Positions 18,420-26,840 are shown, counted from the stretch's first letter. The stretch is 64,000 nucleotides of DNA from Novosphingobium sp. 17-62-19 (GCF_002256775.1 NZ_NCII01000001.1:1-64000), one strand, 5' to 3'. Notes: generated by a model not told the origin, from the sequence alone. Translations and numbers: made by a program.

Positions 18420-19025
18420 ATGGATCACAATTCCCCAGATACGCGCGAGGGTGCGGCAGGACGCAGGCGCGATAGCAGGCGGGAAAGACGTCCGCCCAAA
18501 CCGCTCGACCGACCACGCATGGAAGAAATGGCGCTCGCCTATGTCGCGCGCTTTGCCACCAGCGCTGGGAAGCTGTCAGACTATCTGCGTCGCAAACTGC
18601 GCGAACGCGGCTGGGAAGGGGAGGGCGAGCCGGACATTGCAGGGGTCGTCCACCGCTTTGTCGACCTTGGCTATGTAGATGATGCCAGCTTCGCGCGCGG
18701 CAAGGCGCAAGGGCTGCTGCGGCGCGGCTATGGCGCAAGGCGGATCGATCAGGCTTTGGGCGCGGCAGGGATTGCAGAATCTCTGCGCGAAGAGTCGCGC
18801 GGCAGCGAGGCAGAGCGCCGTCGTGCCGCGCTGGTCATGGCGCGAAAGCGACGGTTTGGCCCGTTTGCGGTGCAGGGGACGGGCGGTCGGCTCGATCCCG
18901 CCTTGCGCGAAAAGCAACTCGCGGCAATGCTCCGCGCCGGACACCCTCTTGCACATGCGCGCGAGGTGGTGAATGCGGTGTCAACCGAAGCGTTGGATGA
19001 ATGGATCGATGAAGCAAGTGATTAG
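18420..19025 (+). CDS. recX: Regulatory protein RecX family
   Basis: About 201 residues. The helical repeats LRRKLRERGW and FVDLGYVDDASFARGKAQ, then LLRRGYGARRIDQALGAAGI, are those of RecX, which modulates RecA filaments. The N-terminal 30 residues are Arg-rich and less typical. The start is uncertain: ATG 18420 and ATG 18411 are in frame and neither has a clear ribosome site. The 3' end overlaps the next gene's start by 17 bases, suggesting coupling. recA is not in the window. Confidence 0.82.
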   Translation: MDHNSPDTREGAAGRRRDSRRERRPPKPLDRPRMEEMALAYVARFATSAGKLSDYLRRKLRERGWEGEGEPDIAGVVHRFVDLGYVDDASFARGKAQGLLRRGYGARRIDQALGAAGIAESLREESRGSEAERRRAALVMARKRRFGPFAVQGTGGRLDPALREKQLAAMLRAGHPLAHAREVVNAVSTEALDEWIDEASD

Positions 19026-19506
19026 AACTCTGGCACTGGCCACGCTGGCTCTCGTCGCAAGCTGCTCGCCCGGTGCAGCAGACGCAGGGGCAAAGGCGCC
19101 GACCGCAACTGCAACGGCATCCGTCCATCCGATTTCGGGCCTGCAGGTTGCGCCGGTGACGGTGACGCGCGGCGACAAGCGCCTCGTTTTCAAAACTGAG
19201 TTTGCGCGCACATCGGCCGAGCAGGCCAAAGGACTGATGTTCCGCACAAATCTGGCAGACGACGAAGCCATGATCTTCCTGCGCAATCCGCCTGATCGCG
19301 CTTCATTCTGGATGCGCAACACGGTGATCTCGCTCGACATAATTTATGTCGGGCTGGATCGGCGGATCATCAATATCGCCGCCAACGCTGTCCCTTACGA
19401 TGAAACGCCCCTGATTTCTGGCGGGCCAACGCTTGCCGTGTTCGAGATCAACGGCGGACTCGCGGCCAAGCTGGGCATCCAGCCGGGCGATAAAGTAGAC
19501 TGGTAA
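19009..19506 (+). CDS. DUF192 lipoprotein
   Basis: A 165-residue DUF192 protein. ATG 19009 gives a type II signal peptide with lipobox VASC near residue 17 and an Ala/Thr-rich linker. The DUF192 core follows, with AKGLMFRTNLADDEAMIFL and FWMRNTVISLDIIYV, ending in GIQPGDKVDW. The molecular function of this family is not established. It overlaps recX by 17 bases. Confidence 0.85.
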   Translation: MKQVIRTLALATLALVASCSPGAADAGAKAPTATATASVHPISGLQVAPVTVTRGDKRLVFKTEFARTSAEQAKGLMFRTNLADDEAMIFLRNPPDRASFWMRNTVISLDIIYVGLDRRIINIAANAVPYDETPLISGGPTLAVFEINGGLAAKLGIQPGDKVDW

Positions 19507-19550
19507 TCGGACTTGCCGACTCCCCCATTCAACGGCTAAGCGCAAGCATC

Positions 19551-19964
19551 ATGAGCATCCTCGGCAAGATCTTCACCTGGTGGAATGGCGCAACCGTGAC
19601 CACCATGCTCGACAGCGCGCTCAAGGGCGAACAGGTCGGCAATGACGCGCAGGGCAACAAGTACTACCGCGCAAAGAAGCCCTATCCCAAGGGCCATCCC
19701 TTTGCGGGGCGGGAACGCCGTTGGGTGATTTACAACGGTTCCAACGATGCCAGCCGTGTGCCTGCGGAATGGCACGGCTGGCTGCACGGCAGCTTTGACG
19801 GTGTTCCCGAAAGCAACCTGCCGCCGCCACGCATCTGGGAAGTGGAATACACCCCCAACGCCACCGGCACGGCCACGGCCTATCGCCCGCAAGGGGCGCT
19901 CGAACGCGGGGGGCATCGCGCCGCCGCCACTGGCGATTACGAAGCCTGGTCGCCGGAAGCCTGA
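19551..19964 (+). CDS. NADH:ubiquinone oxidoreductase subunit NDUFA12 family
   Basis: A 137-residue homologue of the mitochondrial complex I accessory subunit NDUFA12, found in alphaproteobacterial complex I. Marks are GNKYYRAKK near residue 35, RRWVIYNG, PAEWHGWLHG and PRIWEVEYTPNATGT. No other complex I genes are nearby, which is usual since this subunit is encoded apart from the nuo operon. Its stop TGA overlaps the ATG of the DUF2155 gene. Confidence 0.92.
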   Translation: MSILGKIFTWWNGATVTTMLDSALKGEQVGNDAQGNKYYRAKKPYPKGHPFAGRERRWVIYNGSNDASRVPAEWHGWLHGSFDGVPESNLPPPRIWEVEYTPNATGTATAYRPQGALERGGHRAAATGDYEAWSPEA

Positions 19965-20602
19965 TGTCTTTTACTGCATCGTCGGCATGGCAGACGTTCG
20001 CGGCTGCGAGCGTGGTGCTGCTTGCCGGATGCGGTGAAAAGGCCGCGCCCCCGCCACCAGAAGCGACCGAGACGGGAGCAGCGGCGGTCAGTGCATCGGG
20101 CGCTGCAGTAGAAAGCGATTTTGGCACGCCGATCAAAGATCGCGTGGCCACGCTTGGTTTCCTCAACAAGCGGAACAACATCACGCAGGACGTGGTGCTG
20201 AAAAGTGGCGAATCGCGACGAATCGGCAATGCCATCGTGAAACTCTCTACCTGCGAAAAGACCGCGCCGTGGGAAGATCCGGCCGAAACTGGCGCGTTTG
20301 TGCAGTTGTTCGTCGAAGAACGCGCGACCACGGATCAGCCGCTGGCATGGCACAAGGTTTTCTCAGGCTGGCTTTTCCGTAACGCGCCGTCACTCAATGT
20401 GGTTGAGCATCCGGTCTATGACGTCTGGGTCAAGGATTGCACGATGAGCTTCCCGGGCGAGGAAGAGCCGGTCGATTCGGAACGCAACGCGGCAAAGCCC
20501 GCAGGCAGGCCCAGTACGGCAGCTTCACCAGCGCCTACCGCCAGCCCATCACCCACCGTTTCGGCCAGCGCCCGCGCACCTGCTATTTCTGCCGACGAGT
20601 AG
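19964..20602 (+). CDS. DUF2155 lipoprotein
   Basis: A 212-residue DUF2155 protein. It has a lipoprotein signal ([12 protein letters not shown]), a linker, then the conserved core: TARGET-like [50 protein letters not shown], and VYDVWVKDC with a likely disulfide. The function is unknown; in alphaproteobacteria it commonly follows NDUFA12. The last 48 residues are Pro/Ala/Ser/Thr-rich and lie antisense to aat over 187 bp. The start overlaps the NDUFA12 stop. Confidence 0.85.
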   Translation: MSFTASSAWQTFAAASVVLLAGCGEKAAPPPPEATETGAAAVSASGAAVESDFGTPIKDRVATLGFLNKRNNITQDVVLKSGESRRIGNAIVKLSTCEKTAPWEDPAETGAFVQLFVEERATTDQPLAWHKVFSGWLFRNAPSLNVVEHPVYDVWVKDCTMSFPGEEEPVDSERNAAKPAGRPSTAASPAPTASPSPTVSASARAPAISADE

Positions 20603-21192
20603 GATCTCTGCGCTGCCGATAGCAGTTGCAGGTACTGGCTTTGCGGGATTTCGACGGCGCCCAACGATGCAAGGTGCGCGGTGGTAAACTGGCAATCGAG
20701 CAATTCTGCGCCGATTTTCCGCAGTGAGGCGACTAGCCATGCGAGCGCCACTTTCGATGCATCAGCCGCGCGGCTGAACATTGATTCGCCGCAGAATGCG
20801 CGCGCAAATCCCACGCCATAAAGCCCGCCGACCAACCGCCCTTCGCGCCAGCACTCTATCGAATGGGCGTGGCCGTGTTCGTGCAGGCCGATATAACTGT
20901 CGCGGATGCGTGCGCTGATCCAACTCTCGTCTGCGCCCTCGCGTGGGGCGGCACAGGCATCGATCACTGCTTCGAACGCGGCGTTGCAGGTGACCGTGAA
21001 GCGTCCGCGCCGCAGAGTGCGGGCCAGCGAATGCGACAAATGGAACCCATCAAGCGGCAGAATCGCCCGCATTCGCGGCTCCACCCAGAAAACTTCGGGA
21101 TCGTCGCGACTGTCTGCCATCGGGAAAATCCCGGCGCGGTAAGCCTTGAGCAAAAGCTCGGGCGGAATAGCGTGGGGATCGTTTCGGGCCAT
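20416..21192 (-). CDS. aat: Leucyl/phenylalanyl-tRNA-protein transferase
   Basis: A 258-residue transferase that adds Leu or Phe to N-terminal Arg/Lys of proteins, marking them for ClpS/ClpAP in the N-end rule pathway. Marks are [59 protein letters not shown] (shown here in two overlapping conserved blocks), [19 protein letters not shown] and [14 protein letters not shown] 21192 is chosen; an in-frame TTG lies at 21201. The usual fold ends about 65 residues before this stop, so the tail is an extension antisense to the DUF2155 tail. Confidence 0.9.
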   Translation of the reverse strand: MARNDPHAIPPELLLKAYRAGIFPMADSRDDPEVFWVEPRMRAILPLDGFHLSHSLARTLRRGRFTVTCNAAFEAVIDACAAPREGADESWISARIRDSYIGLHEHGHAHSIECWREGRLVGGLYGVGFARAFCGESMFSRAADASKVALAWLVASLRKIGAELLDCQFTTAHLASLGAVEIPQSQYLQLLSAAQRSYSSAEIAGARALAETVGDGLAVGAGEAAVLGLPAGFAALRSESTGSSSPGKLIVQSLTQTS

Positions 21193-21258
21193 AATGTTCA
21201 AAATGTGTTTCGGCTGGTTGCATCCCCCGCGTCAAGCCTCTAAGGGCGGCATCGGCAC

Positions 21259-21334
21259 AGGAGTGTAGCTCAGTTGGTAGAGCATCGGTCTCCAAAACCG
21301 AGGGCCGTGGGTTCGAGTCCCCCCACTCCTGCCA
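21259..21334 (+). tRNA. trpT: tRNA-Trp (anticodon CCA)
   Basis: A 76-base cloverleaf with the 3' CCA encoded. The acceptor stem AGGAGTG (21259-21265) pairs with CACTCCT (21324-21330), leaving discriminator G. The D arm GTAGCTCAGTTGGTAGAGC, anticodon loop CTCCAAA with CCA, and T arm with GGTTCGAGTCC are all standard. A terminator-like hairpin follows at 21376. Confidence 0.97.
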
Positions 21335-21375
21335 TCTCTTTGCAGGTGGACATTGTGCTTCCCCCAGACATGTAG

Positions 21376-21397
21376 GCCCGTTCGGCTGGGCTTTTGT
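21376..21397 (+). terminator. Likely terminator of tRNA-Trp
   Basis: GCCC at 21376-21379 pairs with GGGC at 21388-21391 across an 8-base loop, followed by TTTTGTG. The stem is short, so the call is tentative. Confidence 0.5.
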
Positions 21398-21551
21398 GTT
21401 ATTCGCTGCGGGCAACAGCGTGTGCCGTGCGGCAAGAATACGCGTAAATCCTTAGCAGCGCCGCGTATTCCTTGGCTGCGGTTATGGTTAACGCCTTCGT
21501 GACACATTCCCTAAGTCGATCCCCGAAAGCGGGATCTCCAAGGGGGTTCAA

Positions 21552-22277
21552 ATGGTTCGCTTCGAAAATCTGGCAAAGATGCCTGCTGATCCGGTTTCAA
21601 TAGACGCAATTTCCGAGATGATTGGAGCGACCTTTGCCGGATCATTGGCAGAGCAAGAACCGCAAGTGCACATCACGTCGCGCCATGTTGTGCATGTGAT
21701 TGCAGCCTCCCCCACCCTGCGAGCGAAGTTTGCCAGGCTCATCTTTGCACGGGGGCATCATGCCGAAGTTTACAGCGACGTTGCCGAACTGACAGAGCAT
21801 ACCCCGCATGATGGGGTGGTGCTTGTGCTGGAAGACAACGACTGCTCCGGCATTGCCGTCACGACGGCTTTGGCAAAACAGGGCGTTTGGCTGCCCATTC
21901 TTGTCTATGCTGAGCAAATCGATGCCGATCGTATTGTCGGCGGGATAAAGGCAGGGGTCATGGACTACATGGTCGGCCCGGTTTTAGACGACTTGCTGCT
22001 GGCCAAGATTGCCCGGTGCGAAACAGATGGCGCCGCGTTCCGCAATGCGCGCGCACGGCATGTCGTCGCGCGGGCCTCAATTGGTGCCCTGTCACAACGC
22101 GAGGGTGAAGTGCTGGGCTATCTGACCGAGGGTCTTTCAAACAAGGAAATTGCAAGGGAACTGGATATCAGCCCGCGGACCGTGGAAATCCATCGTATGA
22201 AAATGATGGCCAAACTCGGTGCGAAGTCGAGCGCACACGCTATCCGTCTGAAGCTTGAGGCGGCATTGCTGAACTGA
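21552..22277 (+). CDS. LuxR/FixJ-type regulator with degenerate receiver domain
   Basis: A 241-residue regulator. Residues about 43-150 resemble a response-regulator receiver, but the acidic pair after the first strand reads IAAS and the phospho-acceptor position reads VVLVLEDN, with no Asp where FixJ has one. The C-terminal 65 residues form a clear LuxR helix-turn-helix (LSQREGEVLGYLTEGLSNKE, then ELDISPRTVEIHRMKMMAKL). It probably works without phosphorylation or senses something else. AAGGGGG precedes ATG 21552. It lies between tRNA-Trp and secE, which are often adjacent in other bacteria. Confidence 0.83.
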   Translation: MVRFENLAKMPADPVSIDAISEMIGATFAGSLAEQEPQVHITSRHVVHVIAASPTLRAKFARLIFARGHHAEVYSDVAELTEHTPHDGVVLVLEDNDCSGIAVTTALAKQGVWLPILVYAEQIDADRIVGGIKAGVMDYMVGPVLDDLLLAKIARCETDGAAFRNARARHVVARASIGALSQREGEVLGYLTEGLSNKEIARELDISPRTVEIHRMKMMAKLGAKSSAHAIRLKLEAALLN

Positions 22278-22297
22278 ACTCTTGCTCCGAGCGGAGC

Positions 22298-22331
22298 AAA
22301 AAACGGGGCGGTACGCAATGCGTCCGCCCCG
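22298..22331 (-). terminator. Intrinsic terminator of the minus-strand secreted protein gene
   Basis: CGGGGCGG (22304-22311) pairs with CCGCCCCG (22324-22331), with an inner stem ACGCA/TGCGT around one base. On the minus strand the hairpin is followed by TTTTTT (complement of 22298-22303). A second hairpin at 22282-22299 sits at the end of the plus-strand LuxR gene. Confidence 0.85.
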
Positions 22332-22429
22332 AGTCCGTCTCATGCGTCTGGTTCGCTTGAGAACGTCGTCAGCTTATGCATTTGTGCGACAGAATGCCAT
22401 CAAGCATCAGAGCATTTGTGCACAAATTG

Positions 22430-22978
22430 TCAGTTGCCCAAGATGCCGCCAGCAGTGCCTGAGGTCCTGCCAGTAAGGCCACCGCCAAGCGATCCTGCGG
22501 CACCCGTGCCCGTCGCGCCAATCTGACCGCCAACCTGGCCACGGCCTGAAATTGTCGAATCGACCGCGCCAGAGTTGGCGACGTCGTTCAACCGGTCGCC
22601 AGTGCTGCGAGTCACACCATCGGCAGTCCGATCAGCGCGGTCTTTTGCTCTGTCAGCCGCCTTGTCGGCTTTGCGCTTTGCCTTTTCGGTTGCATCCTCT
22701 GCCTTGCGTTCGGTGCGTTCCGTGGACGGTGGAGTAACGCTCGTCTGGCTGTTAGTGCTGGCGGTCCCGGTCACTACGCTATCCGTGGTCTGGTCAGGCG
22801 GAGTCTGGGCAGACGCGCCTGTGCTGCTGCCAACGTCAGCACTCGTGCTTGCCGAGTTGCCTCCGACCGTGGCTTGCGTGCCTGCATCCACAGACGTGCC
22901 AGCAGAAGTCTGCCCAGACTGGGCTTGAGCCGCGCCGGCAAAAGCCAAGGCGGCAAGTGGGAGCATGATGTTCTTCAT
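22430..22978 (-). CDS. Secreted low-complexity hypothetical protein
   Basis: A 182-residue protein with a clear signal peptide (MKNIMLPLAALAFAGAAQA). A Ser/Thr/Gly-rich region follows, then a charged Lys/Arg/Asp/Glu-Ala segment (about 93-125) likely to form a helix or coiled coil, and a Gly-rich tail ending GGILGN. I recognise no domain. GAGAGGAAA before ATG 22978 and a strong terminator downstream support a real gene. It may be a surface or cell-envelope protein, but nothing specific shows this. Confidence 0.7.
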   Translation of the reverse strand: MKNIMLPLAALAFAGAAQAQSGQTSAGTSVDAGTQATVGGNSASTSADVGSSTGASAQTPPDQTTDSVVTGTASTNSQTSVTPPSTERTERKAEDATEKAKRKADKAADRAKDRADRTADGVTRSTGDRLNDVANSGAVDSTISGRGQVGGQIGATGTGAAGSLGGGLTGRTSGTAGGILGN

Positions 22979-23161
22979 TTTACGTTTCCTCTCAAAGACT
23001 TGTTGGGCCTGAATATCTGTACAGGCTTGAAACTGGCAGGGATGACAGTCGGTTCCAGTGAGCGCATTCGTCCTGTCTGGTCCGCCGTGCGTCCCGTCGT
23101 TTGTCTCGCCCTTGCCATTTTGCGGCTGTGCGACTAAATGAATGGAACTTCCGACATCGGA

Positions 23162-23203
23162 AAATCGCCAAGCCCCTCCCGGACCTGTCCGGGGCGGCGA
23201 TTT
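23162..23203 (+). promoter_or_regulatory. Nested hairpin in the secE leader
   Basis: Outer arms AAATCGCC (23162-23169) and GGCGATTT (23196-23203) pair perfectly. An inner stem CCCGGA/TCCGGG (23178-23183, 23188-23193) has a 4-base loop. It lies about 60 bases before secE with TTTCCCC downstream, so it could be a weak terminator or leader structure of the secE-nusG operon. Confidence 0.5.
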
Positions 23204-23265
23204 CCCCTAGGCGGAAGAAATGATTTCAACGCGATTTACGTCGCAGCAAGCAAGGCGTCCGATCA

Positions 23266-23460
23266 ATGGCCAAGACCAGCCCCGGCGAGTTCTTCAACCA
23301 GGTGAAGGCAGAAGCACGCAAGGTCGTGTGGCCAACCCGTCAGGAAACCACCACCACGGCAATCTTCGTTGGCATCATGATGCTGCTGCTGTCGGTGTTC
23401 TTCCTTGGCATTGATTCGCTTTTCGGAATGGCCGTCAAGTTCCTGCTGTCGCTGGCCTGA
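23266..23460 (+). CDS. secE: Preprotein translocase subunit SecE
   Basis: A 64-residue single-helix SecE that clamps SecY in the inner-membrane translocon. The amphipathic cytoplasmic helix holds FFNQVKAEARKVVWPTRQET, the family signature, and one membrane segment follows (IFVGIMMLLLSVFFLGI). Minimal length is usual in alphaproteobacteria. It is followed by nusG after 51 bp, the conserved order. Confidence 0.95.
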   Translation: MAKTSPGEFFNQVKAEARKVVWPTRQETTTTAIFVGIMMLLLSVFFLGIDSLFGMAVKFLLSLA

Positions 23461-23511
23461 TCCACCTTAACAGCGCCTCAGACCCAACCTTCCAGGACCA
23501 AAGAGAGAAAT

Positions 23512-24048
23512 ATGGCCCGCTGGTACATCATTCACGCCTATTCCGGTTTCGAGAACAAGGTTCGCGAAGCGATCATTTCCGAAGCTGAGCGCATCGGCCT
23601 GTCGCAGCTTGTCGAGGCGGTTGAAGTGCCGACCGAGACCGTGACCGAAGTGAAGCGCGGCAAGAAGGTGCAGGTCGAGCGCAAGTTCATGCCCGGCTAC
23701 GTGCTGGCCAAGCTGGCGATGAACGACGACATCTACCACCTCGTCAAGAACACCCCCAAGGTCACGGGTTTCCTCGGTACCAACAACAAGCCGCAGCCAA
23801 TCTCCGACAAGGAAGCCGCTCGCTATTTCGGCGCGCGCGAGCAGGCCGCTGCCGAGCCGCGCAAAAGTGTGGTGGTCGATTACGAGATCGGCGATTCGGT
23901 CAAGGTCAACGCAGGCCCGTTCGCCTCGTTCAACGGCATTGTCGAGGAACTGGATTTCGACAAGAGCCGCGTGAAGGTCTCGGTCTCGATCTTCGGCCGC
24001 GCCACCCCGGTGGAACTGGGCTTCGAGGAAGTCGAACTGGTTCGCTGA
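23512..24048 (+). CDS. nusG: Transcription termination/antitermination protein NusG
   Basis: A 178-residue NusG with an N-terminal NGN domain (MARWYIIHAYSGFENKVRE; MPGYVLAKLAMND) and a C-terminal KOW domain (GDSVKVNAGPFASFNGIVEE). It binds RNA polymerase and links it to Rho or to ribosomal protein S10. GAGAGAAAT precedes ATG 23512. It lies between secE and rplK as in most bacteria. Confidence 0.97.
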   Translation: MARWYIIHAYSGFENKVREAIISEAERIGLSQLVEAVEVPTETVTEVKRGKKVQVERKFMPGYVLAKLAMNDDIYHLVKNTPKVTGFLGTNNKPQPISDKEAARYFGAREQAAAEPRKSVVVDYEIGDSVKVNAGPFASFNGIVEELDFDKSRVKVSVSIFGRATPVELGFEEVELVR

Positions 24049-24070
24049 TCCTTCGTAAGGCTTGCAATTT

Positions 24071-24093
24071 CGGGCCGATGCTATATCGGCCCG
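24071..24093 (+). promoter_or_regulatory. Perfect hairpin in the nusG-rplK spacer
   Basis: CGGGCCGAT (24071-24079) and ATCGGCCCG (24085-24093) form a perfect 9-bp stem with loop GCTAT, 22 bases after the nusG stop. No T run follows, so a processing site or leader structure of the L11-L1 operon is as likely as termination. The rest of the 166-bp leader is where L1 autoregulation would be expected by analogy with Escherichia coli. Confidence 0.55.
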
Positions 24094-24214
24094 CGCTTCT
24101 CAGGCGTTATGTCTGTGATTCCGTGCGGGAGTTCCGGTTTTCCGGGGCGTTTGACCGCTCACTCTGAGGTCCGGCCTGAACAAGGTCGGCCAACAGGAAG
24201 AAAGGAGGCCCATC

Positions 24215-24646
24215 GTGGCCAAGAAGATTGAAGGCTATATCAAGCTGCAGGTTGCAGCCGGTGAAGCAAAGCCTGCTCCGCCGATCGGTCCTGCGCTGGG
24301 TCAGCGCGGCGTCAACATCATGGAATTCTGCAAGCAGTTCAACGCTGCCACGCAGGAAGTGGAAAAGGGCACGCCGCTCCCCACCGTGATCACCGTCTAT
24401 GCTGACCGTTCGTTCACGTTCGTGACCAAGACCCCGCCCGCCACGTTCTTCATCAAGAAGGCCGTTGGCATCAAGTCGGGTTCGAAGACCCCGGGCAAGG
24501 CTTCGGCCGGCACGATCACCCGCGCGCAGCTCGCTGACATCGCACAGGCCAAGATGAAGGACCTGAACGCGAACGACATCGACGCCGCAACGAAGATCAT
24601 CGAAGGCTCCGCTCGCGCGATGGGCCTCACCGTGGTGGAGGGCTGA
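24215..24646 (+). CDS. rplK: 50S ribosomal protein L11
   Basis: A 143-residue L11 of the ribosomal stalk base and GTPase-associated centre. Marks are [20 protein letters not shown] in the N-terminal domain and the RNA-binding C-terminal domain with [19 protein letters not shown]. It starts with GTG at 24215 behind a strong GGAGG site. Four bases separate it from rplA. Confidence 0.97.
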   Translation: MAKKIEGYIKLQVAAGEAKPAPPIGPALGQRGVNIMEFCKQFNAATQEVEKGTPLPTVITVYADRSFTFVTKTPPATFFIKKAVGIKSGSKTPGKASAGTITRAQLADIAQAKMKDLNANDIDAATKIIEGSARAMGLTVVEG

Positions 24647-24650
24647 AACT

Positions 24651-25352
24651 GTGGCCAACCTGACCAAGAAGCAGAAGTCGCTGACCGAAAAGCTCGGTGA
24701 CAACCAGAAGCTCTATTCCGTCAATGACGCAATCAAGCTGCTGAAGGACCTCAAGAGCGCCAAGTTCGACGAGAGCCTTGAAGTTTCGTTGAACCTCGGC
24801 GTCGATCCGCGCCACGCCGACCAGATGGTCCGCGGCATGGTTTCGCTGCCTTCGGGCACCGGCAAGGACGTCAAGGTTGCTGTGTTCGCACGTGGTGACA
24901 AGGCTGAAGCCGCGCTTGCCGCTGGCGCTGACAAGGTCGGTGCCGAAGACCTGCTGGAAGACATGCAGGCCGGCAACCTCGACTATGGACGCGTGATCGC
25001 TACGCCTGACATGATGGGCATCGTCGGCCGTCTCGGCAAGGTGCTGGGTCCCAAGGGCCTGATGCCGAACCCGAAGCTGGGCACGGTGACTCCGAACGTC
25101 GCTGATGCAGTGAAGGCAGCCAAGAGCGGCCAGATCGAATTCCGCGTCGAAAAGGCTGGCATCATCCACGGCGGCATCGGCAAGCTCTCGTTCTCGGACG
25201 AAGCACTGCGCGCCAACTTCGACGCTTTCGTCGATGCGATTGTCAAGGCAAAGCCTGCTGGTGCCAAGGGCAAATACCTGCGCAAGGTCGGTCTGTCCTC
25301 GTCGATGGGCCCCGGCCTTAAGATCGACGTGGCTGAAGTCCACGGCGGCTAA
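24651..25352 (+). CDS. rplA: 50S ribosomal protein L1
   Basis: A 233-residue L1 protein of the ribosomal E-site stalk, and in many bacteria the translational repressor of its own operon. Marks are [38 protein letters not shown] and [20 protein letters not shown]. It starts with GTG at 24651. A good terminator follows at 25379. Confidence 0.97.
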   Translation: MANLTKKQKSLTEKLGDNQKLYSVNDAIKLLKDLKSAKFDESLEVSLNLGVDPRHADQMVRGMVSLPSGTGKDVKVAVFARGDKAEAALAAGADKVGAEDLLEDMQAGNLDYGRVIATPDMMGIVGRLGKVLGPKGLMPNPKLGTVTPNVADAVKAAKSGQIEFRVEKAGIIHGGIGKLSFSDEALRANFDAFVDAIVKAKPAGAKGKYLRKVGLSSSMGPGLKIDVAEVHGG

Positions 25353-25378
25353 GTCCGACGGACCGAACGCAAAAGAAG

Positions 25379-25410
25379 GCCGGGGAGGGAAACCTCTCCG
25401 GCTCTTTTTA
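25379..25410 (+). terminator. Intrinsic terminator after rplA
   Basis: A ten-pair stem (25379-25388 with 25393-25402, one G-T pair) with a GAAA tetraloop is followed by TCTTTTTA. It closes the rplK-rplA unit, or the whole secE-rplA unit if transcription reads through the spacer. Confidence 0.92.
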
Positions 25411-25439
25411 TGTCCGCGCCACCCGGCTAGGAGCGGGAA

Positions 25440-25622
25440 ATGCCCGACGACGAAGCACCCCGCAATCCTGTGACAGCCGCCCGCCTGCAGGTGGAGGCGC
25501 TGATCCCGCCCGAAAAGCGCGGCCCCGGCTGGGATCGGCACTGGCGTGAACTGGAAGCCTATGCTGATGCCGCAATGGACGGCGCAGTAGGAGACTGGAC
25601 GGTCACTCCTTCGCGCGACTGA
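25440..25622 (+). CDS. Small acidic hypothetical protein, 60 residues
   Basis: I recognise no family. The sequence is charged with three Trp residues and motifs such as PPEKRGPGWDRHW and LEAYADAAMDGAVGDW. AGGAG seven bases before ATG 25440 supports translation. It lies just after the rplA terminator, so it needs its own promoter. Its last 20 bases overlap the convergent UbiC-like gene. Confidence 0.5.
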   Translation: MPDDEAPRNPVTAARLQVEALIPPEKRGPGWDRHWRELEAYADAAMDGAVGDWTVTPSRD

Positions 25623-26076
25623 TGTTGGCGCGGGTGTAGCATTCCACCACCAGGCTGATCGCTCGCCCGTCTGACAGTTTGAGAACCGCACGATGGGACA
25701 GCACGGTGCCTTGCGGGCATTCCGCCATCGCCCCGCGTTGTTCGCTCAGCCGTTCGCGCCGGAAGCCAAGCGGGCTGACGACTTTGCCAAACGGCGTTTC
25801 GCTCGTCTCCAGCATCCGGTTCATTTCGGGCGAAAGCCTTGCCGGGACGTACCAGTTGTGCGCCACAGACAGCACCCTATCGCCGCAGGCGAGCCGCACG
25901 TGCCGGTACCCCACTGCTTCGTCAGCGCCCACGCTAAGTGCGGTTCGGATTTCAGGAGAAGCTGGAACTTGCGCCGCCCGGTCAGCCAGCGCGCGGATCG
26001 TGGGCGGATCAGCTATGCCCTGCCTCTTGCACCACTGCCCGAGTGCGACAGTGGCGCTGTCATTCGCAGCCAGCAC
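25603..26076 (-). CDS. Chorismate lyase-like (UbiC-fold) protein, start uncertain
   Basis: From GTG 26076 the protein has 157 residues. The part from VRLACGDRVLSVAHNWYVP through TPFGKVVSPLGFRRER to GTVLSHRAVLKLSDGRAISL follows the beta-strand pattern of chorismate pyruvate-lyases/UTRA domains. This is a weak fold-level likeness, not proof of activity. The frame stays open upstream to 26184 and encodes a hydrophobic run ending in LLHGC, like a lipoprotein signal, but with no ATG, GTG or TTG. A CTG start near 26148 is possible. It follows the cyclophilin gene. Confidence 0.55.
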   Translation of the reverse strand: MLAANDSATVALGQWCKRQGIADPPTIRALADRAAQVPASPEIRTALSVGADEAVGYRHVRLACGDRVLSVAHNWYVPARLSPEMNRMLETSETPFGKVVSPLGFRRERLSEQRGAMAECPQGTVLSHRAVLKLSDGRAISLVVECYTRANISRAKE

Positions 26077-26137
26077 GTTCTCAAACCGCGAAAGGCCCGG
26101 CGCGCACCCGTGAAGCAGTGCTGCCAGTGCAAGCAGT

Positions 26138-26836
26138 TCAAGGCGCAGGAGCAGGCTCCGGCTCCGGCAGGCGGCGGGCCGTCAGGATCTTGACCGGCTT
26201 GGCAAGGATCTGCCCACGCATGATCCCTTCGCCCTCCGTCTCGGAAATCGGCGCGTCAAAGATCGCACGGACCACGTCCATACCCTCGATCACTTGCCCG
26301 AACGCGGCATAGCCTGCCTTCGCTTCGGGATCGGCGGACTCAGGCTGTGCATCCAGCCCCGGCTGGTCCGACACCATGATCGAAAAATCCCCCGTGGCCG
26401 TGCCGGGGGCATAGCGTGCCATCGACAGCGTACCGGCCTTGTGCAGCACGCCAGTCTGGTCAGTTGGCTCATGGGCAATCGGCGGCAGGTTGCGGCGCGG
26501 ATCGCCGCGTGTGCCCGCCTGAATCAGGCCATTGGGCTGTTCACCCCACTTCAGGTGCATCGCGCGATAGAACACCGTGCCATCAAACCGCTTCGTTTCG
26601 GCATAGCGGACGAAGTTGGTGGCGCTGGCAGGCGCGCGCTTCACGTCCAGTTCCACCACGATCCACCCAGCTTCTGTTTCCAGCGCGACGCGCACCTTTT
26701 CGGGCAGCGGGGTTTTTGAAGGGGCAGGGTAGGTGGGAACGGCGGGACGCGGCGGCGCGACTCGCTTCTTCACGGGCGCGGCGGCCACAAGCAAGACAGC
26801 CAACGGGGCCAGCAGAGCAAGACGACGTGTCAGCAT
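26138..26836 (-). CDS. Cyclophilin-type peptidyl-prolyl isomerase, exported
   Basis: A 232-residue prolyl isomerase. A signal peptide (LALLAPLAVLLVAAAP) and a Pro-rich linker precede the cyclophilin domain: ETEAGWIVVELDVKRAPASA, NFVRYAETKRFDGTVFYR, QAGTRGDP and GDFSIMVSD. FYR is kept, whereas the typical Gln and Phe residues of the active site are only partly matched. It probably folds envelope proteins in the periplasm. The start lies four bases past the CinA-like gene, so they look co-transcribed. Confidence 0.87.
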   Translation of the reverse strand: MLTRRLALLAPLAVLLVAAAPVKKRVAPPRPAVPTYPAPSKTPLPEKVRVALETEAGWIVVELDVKRAPASATNFVRYAETKRFDGTVFYRAMHLKWGEQPNGLIQAGTRGDPRRNLPPIAHEPTDQTGVLHKAGTLSMARYAPGTATGDFSIMVSDQPGLDAQPESADPEAKAGYAAFGQVIEGMDVVRAIFDAPISETEGEGIMRGQILAKPVKILTARRLPEPEPAPAP

Positions 26837-26840
26837 ATCG

